In this document: positions 7,901-10,524 of the stretch, piece by piece
Numbering within the stretch: the first letter of the stretch is position 1
Layout: each line of letters opens with the position of its first letter
Source: an uncultured Caryophanales bacterium
GTDB lineage: Bacteria; Bacillota_I; Bacilli_A; RFN20; CAG-826
NCBI GenBank assembly: GCA_946622925.1
Contig: CAMOQM010000022.1
Coordinates: 1 to 10,524, forward strand
Length of the DNA: 10,524 nucleotides
Direction of reading: 5' to 3'
Made by a program: the position numbers and the translations under genes
The notes under the pieces: model-generated
What the model was told of the DNA's origin: nothing
Databases searched by the model: none
The model's input: only the letters and a program-made list of their open reading frames with translations

Positions 7901-9519
7901 TAGAATTCGCCGATTCGGTCCGGTTTAAATCCGGCTTTGATTTGCCGGATAAAACCTGCCCCAAATGTGGCACCTTAATCCATGGTCAAGGGCAGAACAT
8001 CCCCTTTGAAACCTTCTTAGGCTTCAATGCCGATAAGGTTCCGGATATCGACTTAAACTTCGAAGAAGATTCGCAGCATAAGGCCCATAACTACACCAAG
8101 ATGCTATTAGGTGAGAAAAACGTCTTCCGGGCTGGGACCATTGAAAAGGTTGCCGAGAAGACGGCCTTCGGTTTCGTCCGTGGCTATTTCGAGGCCATCG
8201 GCAAAAATCCCGATGAGATGAATAGCAATTATATTGCTTATCTAGCTTCAAGATGCGAAGGCGTAAAACGGACTACCGGTCAACATCCGGGTGGCATCGT
8301 CGTTATTCCTTCGAATATGTCGGTTTTCGATTTCACCGCGGTCCAGCACCCCGCCGACGACTTGGAATCTGAATGGCTCACCACCCATTATGACTTCCGT
8401 TCGATGCACGATGAGGTTTTAAAACTCGATATCTTAGGCCACGTCGATCCGATGGCTATGCGTTATTACCGTGACTTAACCGGCGTCAATATCAGTGATA
8501 TCCCGATGAACGATATTCGGGTCTTATCCTTATTTACTTCCGAGAAGGAACTTAACCTTTCTAAAAACTTCCTAGGTCAAAAAACCGGGGCTTTAGCTTT
8601 GCCAGAATTTGGTACGGCCACCTGCCAAAGGATGCTTGATACCGCCGCCCCGACTTGCTTTAACGACCTCCTTATCATCTCTGGCTTAGCCCATGGTACG
8701 AACGTGTGGTCGGGCAACGCCGAAGATTTAGTCAAGTCCGGCAAGTCTTTAAATGACGTCATCGGATGCCGTGACGATATCATGACCTACCTTATTTCGA
8801 TGGGGCTAGATCCTTCGATGGCTTTCCGCATCATGGAAGACGTAAGAAAAGGTAGGGGTCTAAAACCGGACTATGAAAAGGCCATGATCGCCAATAAGGT
8901 TCCCGATTACTATATCGAATCCTGCAAGAAGATCGCTTATCTATTCCCCCGTGGCCACGCGACCGCCTACGTCATGATGGCGGTGAGGGTCGCTTACTTC
9001 AAACTTTATTATCCTTTGGAGTTCTATGCCGTCTTCTTCTCCATTAGAAGCGACGCTTGGGACATTAAGACCATGATTAAGGGCCAAGAAGCGGTGGAAG
9101 CTAGGATCACCGAGTGGCGGGCTAGACAAAACGATCGGACCAATCCCTTATCCAATAAGGAAGCCTCGGCTTTAGATACTTTGCTCGTCGCCTGCGAGAT
9201 GATTGAAAGAGGCTATCATTTCGAAAACATCGATCTTTATCGTTCCGACGCCAAGATGTTCGTCGTCGATCATGAGAAGAAGGCTTTGATTCCTCCCTTT
9301 GTGGTTATCGATGGCTTAGGTTTATCCGCGGCCAATTCAATCGTGGAAGCTAGGGACCAGCTCGATTCTAATGGCAATCCCAAGCCTTTCCTTTCCAAAG
9401 AGGATTTGATGGCCAGGGCCAGCAAGATGAATGGTTCTAACCTCAAGGCCCTCGAAGAGTTCGGGGTTTTGGATGGACTAGGGGAGACAAATCAAATATC
9501 GCTATTTGAATTCCTATGA
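4912..9519 (+). CDS. polC: DNA polymerase III alpha subunit, PolC type (with 3'-5' exonuclease)
   Basis: Replicative polymerase of low-GC Gram-positives, combining synthesis and proofreading at the fork. Domains in order: a PolC N-terminal region (1-145); an acidic linker (about 149-200); an OB fold (about 257-340); a PHP domain starting with HLHT (356-359) and TDHG (388-391), interrupted by a DnaQ-type exonuclease with Asp453/Glu455 in 'FDTETTG' and His597/Asp602 in 'HRADYDAE'; then the PHP remainder with 'GDVHY' (788-792). The polymerase core has 'GSRGSVGSS' (963-971), a four-Cys zinc site (Cys991, 994, 1016, 1019), catalytic Asp1045/Asp1047 in 'PDIDLNF', 'RTTGQHPGG' from 1120 and 'FPRGHATAY' from 1345. 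The protein ends with a clamp-binding motif QISLF (1528-1532). Its 1535 residues exceed the usual 1440 or so, mainly through the linker. ATG 4912 has AGGAG six bases upstream. It follows the protease by 15 bases, and its 3' end contains the tRNA promoter. Confidence 0.98.
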   Translation: MQDKMRRFLLSIGIEDPESYDLDFILVGRAPSQRERVDMAISKANPWNYVELDRFVLALSNIHYPYSMRFSYSKQPSFDDVKNLFCDWHLGHYNCLSEATFLCPEPNVFELRYPSLSSQEEGMLKEGEFSSLLHFLNYPFVLRSSLNIEEKIAEPVEEAIEKEEAVEEVLTGGAPIEVSIASEEEPKDEDSKYDGEEEIAKDREKAYADATKELISQAELNFRIMEEERKAKRVWTKGDYKPCDSIDDLSVLEDCNVDFCGLVFSNDVRNARTGKKIASIGIADNDNAITVRAFENKRLTGADLEKLKKGDYLRIRGAIDHDKYNGQKMIVAHFLDLLPPPKMREDNEPEKRVELHLHTKMSVMDAVTDFASYYDLAVNMGMEAIALTDHGVVQNFPAAQAAREGWVKKLEGKEQKAPKVIYGCELYMFDLKQKYIQNPCNTPLTQARYCVFDTETTGLSARYDRLVEFGGVVVEKGRVIARFDTLINPEIDLSYAKEALSINKIDPSELLKAPTFHEVLPKIMEFLGDNILVAHNAMFDIGFLNAALSREGLPPIANPVIDTIPISHYLFPEAGRHSEGYFLKNLGLSIYNEADAHRADYDAEKLNDGWQEAIIRLDKARPGITHAQLDELMVPRGNRELDDEATFKKKEELFNSFCHHLREYHVTALVKNQQGLKDLYKIVTEGHTTYLYSSMPKTPRSLLNQYRENLLIGSACFNGEIFEMALTRNLEATAEAMKFYDFIEIQPIENYSYLLNMGRVQSKEHLIEVLKDIIAAANLAGKKVVATGDVHYRDPEDKIIRDVYIYAKAKGGGAHPLNPPARSRRPVFANPDQHFRSTREMLDSFEAWLPKELAYEIVVTNSRYIASLTEENIIPVSDNLFAPNENLPHSDLKIRELCEGHFHERYDYTFDDDPMVKQNVEKVWGRLQRELDGIIGNGYAVTYYIAYRLIKLANDEPEHYIVGSRGSVGSSFAATMADITEVNPLPAHYHCPHCHYLEFADSVRFKSGFDLPDKTCPKCGTLIHGQGQNIPFETFLGFNADKVPDIDLNFEEDSQHKAHNYTKMLLGEKNVFRAGTIEKVAEKTAFGFVRGYFEAIGKNPDEMNSNYIAYLASRCEGVKRTTGQHPGGIVVIPSNMSVFDFTAVQHPADDLESEWLTTHYDFRSMHDEVLKLDILGHVDPMAMRYYRDLTGVNISDIPMNDIRVLSLFTSEKELNLSKNFLGQKTGALALPEFGTATCQRMLDTAAPTCFNDLLIISGLAHGTNVWSGNAEDLVKSGKSLNDVIGCRDDIMTYLISMGLDPSMAFRIMEDVRKGRGLKPDYEKAMIANKVPDYYIESCKKIAYLFPRGHATAYVMMAVRVAYFKLYYPLEFYAVFFSIRSDAWDIKTMIKGQEAVEARITEWRARQNDRTNPLSNKEASALDTLLVACEMIERGYHFENIDLYRSDAKMFVVDHEKKALIPPFVVIDGLGLSAANSIVEARDQLDSNGNPKPFLSKEDLMARASKMNGSNLKALEEFGVLDGLGETNQISLFEFL

Positions 9520-9534
9520 TGGTAAGTATATAAT
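9506..9534 (+). promoter_or_regulatory. Promoter of the tRNA-Pro/tRNA-Arg unit, inside the polC 3' end
   Basis: TTGAAT (9506-9511), a 17-base spacer and a perfect TATAAT (9529-9534) predict transcription from about 9541, 17 bases before tRNA-Pro. The -35 box lies within the last codons of polC and the -10 just after its stop. No terminator separates polC from the tRNAs, so read-through may also contribute. The predicted 5' leader can form a small hairpin CGGC/GCCG (9543-9554) just before the tRNA. Confidence 0.75.
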
Positions 9535-9557
9535 CCTCTTCGCGGCTAAAGCCGTAT

Positions 9558-9634
9558 CGGGACGTAGCACAGTTTGGTAGTGCGCTTGGTTCGGGACCAA
9601 GAGGTCGCGGGTTCAACTCCCGCCGTTCCGACCA
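9558..9634 (+). tRNA. tRNA-Pro, anticodon CGG
   Basis: A complete 77-base cloverleaf. The acceptor stem CGGGACG/CGTTCCG (9558-9564 with 9624-9630) has one G-T wobble. The D stem is GCAC/GTGC, the anticodon stem CTTGG/CCAAG, and the T stem GCGGG/CCCGC with loop TTCAACT. The anticodon loop TTCGGGA places CGG at 9592-9594, reading the proline codon CCG. G follows the anticodon, as expected for tRNA-Pro (site of m1G37), and the C1-G72 pair is typical of bacterial tRNA-Pro. Discriminator A and an encoded CCA (9632-9634) complete it. It is followed after 5 bases by tRNA-Arg on the same transcript. Confidence 0.97.
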
Positions 9635-9639
9635 CTTGT

Positions 9640-9716
9640 GCGCTCGTAGCTCAGCTGGATAGAGCACTTCCCTCCTAAGGAAGGGGTCGTACGTTCGAGT
9701 CGTATCGAGCGCGCCA
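9640..9716 (+). tRNA. tRNA-Arg, anticodon CCT
   Basis: A complete 77-base cloverleaf. The acceptor stem is GCGCTCG/CGAGCGC (9640-9646 with 9706-9712), the D stem GCTC/GAGC, the anticodon stem CTTCC/GGAAG, and the T stem GTACG/CGTAT with a G-T wobble at its outer end and loop TTCGAGT. The anticodon loop CTCCTAA places CCT at 9674-9676, reading the arginine codon AGG. Discriminator G and an encoded CCA (9714-9716) are present. Second and last gene of the tRNA unit; the terminator starts 13 bases later. Confidence 0.97.
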
Positions 9717-9728
9717 CAATGTATAGAT

Positions 9729-9757
9729 CCCTATTGAAAAATAGGGTTTTATTTTTT
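9729..9757 (+). terminator. Rho-independent terminator of the tRNA unit
   Basis: A seven-pair stem CCCTATT (9729-9735) / AATAGGG (9740-9746) with a GAAA tetraloop is followed by a T-rich tract from 9747 (TTTTATTTTTT). It is placed 13 bases after tRNA-Arg and before the toxin-antitoxin locus. The same bases also contain the best promoter candidate of the antitoxin RNA. Confidence 0.87.
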
Positions 9758-9762
9758 ATTAT
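9734..9762 (+). promoter_or_regulatory. Candidate promoter of the type III antitoxin RNA, overlapping the tRNA terminator
   Basis: TTGAAA (9734-9739, 5 of 6 to consensus), a 17-base spacer and TATTAT (9757-9762, 5 of 6) predict a start near 9768-9769. The -35 lies in the terminator stem-loop and the -10 at the end of its T tract. A weaker alternative is TTGTCA (9767-9772) with TAGATA (9790-9795) at 17 bases. A promoter just upstream of the repeats is the rule in characterised type III loci. Assignment is by eye only. Confidence 0.5.
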
Positions 9763-9790
9763 AAAGTTGTCAAAAGGGCAACCTCTTGAT

Positions 9791-9878
9791 AGATATGGTC
9801 TGAGGGTAAGACCTTAAAAAGAAATCCCAAACGAAGATATGGTCTGAGGGTAAGACCTTAAAAAGAAATCCCAAACGA
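9791..9878 (+). repeat. Two perfect tandem copies of a 44-base unit (antitoxin repeats)
   Basis: 9791-9834 and 9835-9878 are identical over all 44 bases, with one further matching base at 9879 (position 9835 aligned at the 44-base offset). The unit begins AGATATGGTCT and ends CCCAAACGA. There is no spacer between copies. Perfect identity inside a non-coding segment directly upstream of a ToxN-fold gene is what defines the antitoxin repeats of type III loci. Confidence 0.95.
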
Positions 9879-9882
9879 ATTT

Positions 9883-9904
9883 GCTTGGTTATTCCAAGCT
9901 TTTC
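9883..9904 (+). terminator. Attenuating terminator between antitoxin repeats and toxin gene
   Basis: A six-pair stem GCTTGG (9883-9888) / CCAAGC (9894-9899) with a five-base loop is followed by TTTTCTT. It ends just 8 bases before the toxin ATG. In characterised type III loci a leaky terminator here sets a high antitoxin RNA to toxin mRNA ratio; the same role is inferred. Confidence 0.78.
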
Positions 9905-9912
9905 TTATCTTT

Positions 9913-10380
9913 ATGGCCAAACTTGTAGAACTAAGAAAATTGTCTGGAGAGTTTTATAAGGCTTATCCTCATGATGATTACCCAGAATTGGAATCAAAGC
10001 TAGGCAGGCCTTATGTTGTTTTGCTGGTTGAAATAAATAACATCAAGTTCGCGATTCCTTTAAGAACGAATATACGTCATGCATTTTGCTATAAATTCAG
10101 AACATCCGATCGAAAAACAGAATCATCAACTGGTATCGATTTTAGTAAAGCAGTAGTGATCTCCAAAGATTCTTATTTGGGCGAAGAAACTGACATTAAT
10201 GATAAAGAGTACCTTGAACTACAAGAGAAAGCGTTTTTCATTATCAATAAATTTAAGAAATATATAAATGACTACATAGCTTTTAAAAAGCATGGCGGAA
10301 ATAAGTATGTGGCTAGAAGATATATGTTTTCTACTCTGAAATATTTCGATGAATTTTTGTTAAATGAATCCGACTGTTAA
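9913..10380 (+). CDS. tenpN: Type III toxin-antitoxin system endoribonuclease toxin, TenpN-like
   Basis: A 155-residue cytoplasmic protein that I recognise as a TenpN/ToxN-fold toxin, an RNase that cuts cellular RNA and its own antitoxin precursor. Features resembling the family as I remember it: 'LSGEFYKAYP' (10-19), 'RPYVVLLVEI' (32-41), 'FAIPLRTNIRH' (46-56), 'GIDFSKAVVI' (74-83), then a helical, Lys/Tyr/Phe-rich C-terminus ('KAFFIINKFKKYINDYI'). The length is normal and no frame break is seen. The ATG at 9913 is the only plausible start, yet there is no Shine-Dalgarno: the preceding 13 bases are pyrimidine-rich and belong to the attenuator's U tract. Codon use (ATA, AGA, TTA, AAA) and AT content differ clearly from polC and the other genes, suggesting transfer. 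The two 44-base repeats upstream settle the class as type III; the subfamily (TenpN rather than CptN) is from memory of conserved motifs and less certain. Confidence 0.85.
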   Translation: MAKLVELRKLSGEFYKAYPHDDYPELESKLGRPYVVLLVEINNIKFAIPLRTNIRHAFCYKFRTSDRKTESSTGIDFSKAVVISKDSYLGEETDINDKEYLELQEKAFFIINKFKKYINDYIAFKKHGGNKYVARRYMFSTLKYFDEFLLNESDC

Positions 10381-10420
10381 CTCAGAAGCAAAAAGAAGCG
10401 TTAATTCAATTACAAATTGC

Positions 10421-10441
10421 TCTGATACAAATCAGATTTTT
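10421..10441 (+). terminator. Rho-independent terminator after the toxin gene
   Basis: A perfect six-pair stem TCTGAT (10421-10426) / ATCAGA (10431-10436) with loop ACAA is followed by TTTTT (10437-10441). It lies 40 bases after the toxin stop and closes the toxin-antitoxin locus. No matching T tract exists on the minus side, so it is unidirectional. Confidence 0.8.
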
Positions 10442-10524
10442 GTACTCCATTGATCTAATTGTTCAACTTGAATTTACATACACGTTATCCAAATGCAACC
10501 GATAATTGCTTATTTCAAAGTAGA
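10442..10524. other. Unassigned AT-rich window end
   Basis: These 83 bases after the toxin terminator show no tRNA, repeat or convincing coding signal. A 19-codon open frame on the minus strand entering from the right edge and stopping at 10463-10465 could be the tail of a convergent gene, but it is too short to judge. Confidence 0.3.

Larger units (their letters stand above)
9769..9905 (+). ncRNA. tenpI: Type III antitoxin RNA (TenpI-like), two tandem pseudoknot repeats
   Basis: Predicted RNA antitoxin that binds and inhibits the downstream toxin; in known type III systems the toxin itself cuts the precursor into single-repeat units. The transcript would run from about 9769 through two perfect 44-base repeats to the terminator at 9883-9904. 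Each repeat can fold as an H-type pseudoknot. In copy 1, stem 1 is GGTCT (9797-9801) with AGACC (9809-9813). The loop GGG (9804-9806) pairs with CCC (9826-9828), and a 12-base A-rich loop crosses between them. Copy 2 is identical, 44 bases on. A leader hairpin with GCAA tetraloop (9771-9788, one A-C mismatch) would cap the 5' end. Start and end are inferred from the promoter and terminator candidates; the repeats plus the toxin make the assignment fairly firm. Confidence 0.75.

Noticed and set aside
548..9519. Alternative genetic code with TGA as tryptophan (mycoplasma-like)
   Set aside because: Trp is written TGG throughout and TGA serves as the stop of cdsA and polC at family-typical C-termini.
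9690..9716. tRNA-Arg 3' end as attachment site of an integrated element
   Set aside because: No second copy of this sequence and no integrase in the window, so it remains untestable here.
9767..9795. Second promoter TTGTCA / TAGATA for the antitoxin
   Set aside because: The -10 matches consensus poorly and would start transcription inside the first repeat, destroying its pseudoknot; the 9734/9757 pair fits better.
9791..9878. CRISPR array
   Set aside because: Only two units, directly abutting with no unique spacer between them; the 44-base periodicity plus the toxin gene fits antitoxin repeats.
10463..10522. C-terminal tail of a minus-strand gene entering from the right edge
   Set aside because: Only 19 codons, no recognisable motif, and the nearby hairpin has no T tract in that direction.

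Overview
The window is a stretch of chromosome from a Gram-positive-type bacterium of the Bacillota/Mycoplasmatota side. The evidence is a C-family replicative polymerase of the PolC type (exonuclease embedded in the PHP domain, which is diagnostic for this group), the order frr-uppS-cdsA-dxr-M50 protease-polC, and strong GGAGG/AGGAG ribosome sites. TGA is a stop codon (it ends cdsA and polC) and TGG encodes Trp, so this is not a code-4 mollicute such as Mycoplasma. An uncultured gut-type Bacilli lineage would fit, but I cannot name the organism from sequence alone.

Bases 1-4896 hold the 3' end of frr with its own terminator, then a tightly packed operon of envelope and isoprenoid genes: uppS, cdsA, dxr and an RseP-type M50 site-2 protease. 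Their junctions overlap by 8, 4 and 1 bases, implying translational coupling. Dxr makes the MEP-pathway precursor of isoprenoids, UppS turns isoprenoids into the undecaprenyl wall carrier, and CdsA makes CDP-diacylglycerol for phospholipids. polC (4912-9519) follows 15 bases after the protease; the proS gene commonly found at this point in Firmicutes is absent.

Bases 9506-9757 form a small tRNA unit: a consensus promoter inside the last codons of polC, tRNA-Pro(CGG), tRNA-Arg(CCT) and a Rho-independent terminator.

The accessory region is 9734-10441. It has the full architecture of a type III (RNA-protein) toxin-antitoxin locus. A promoter candidate overlaps the tRNA terminator. Next come two perfect tandem copies of a 44-base repeat, each able to fold as a small H-type pseudoknot, then an attenuator-like terminator. 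A 155-residue ToxN-fold endoribonuclease of the TenpN family follows, and a final terminator closes the locus. The block is visibly more AT-rich than the housekeeping genes and sits directly behind the tRNAs, which suggests horizontal acquisition. By analogy with characterised type III systems, it would act as a phage-abortive-infection or plasmid/region-stabilising module. I see nothing assignable in the last 83 bases.
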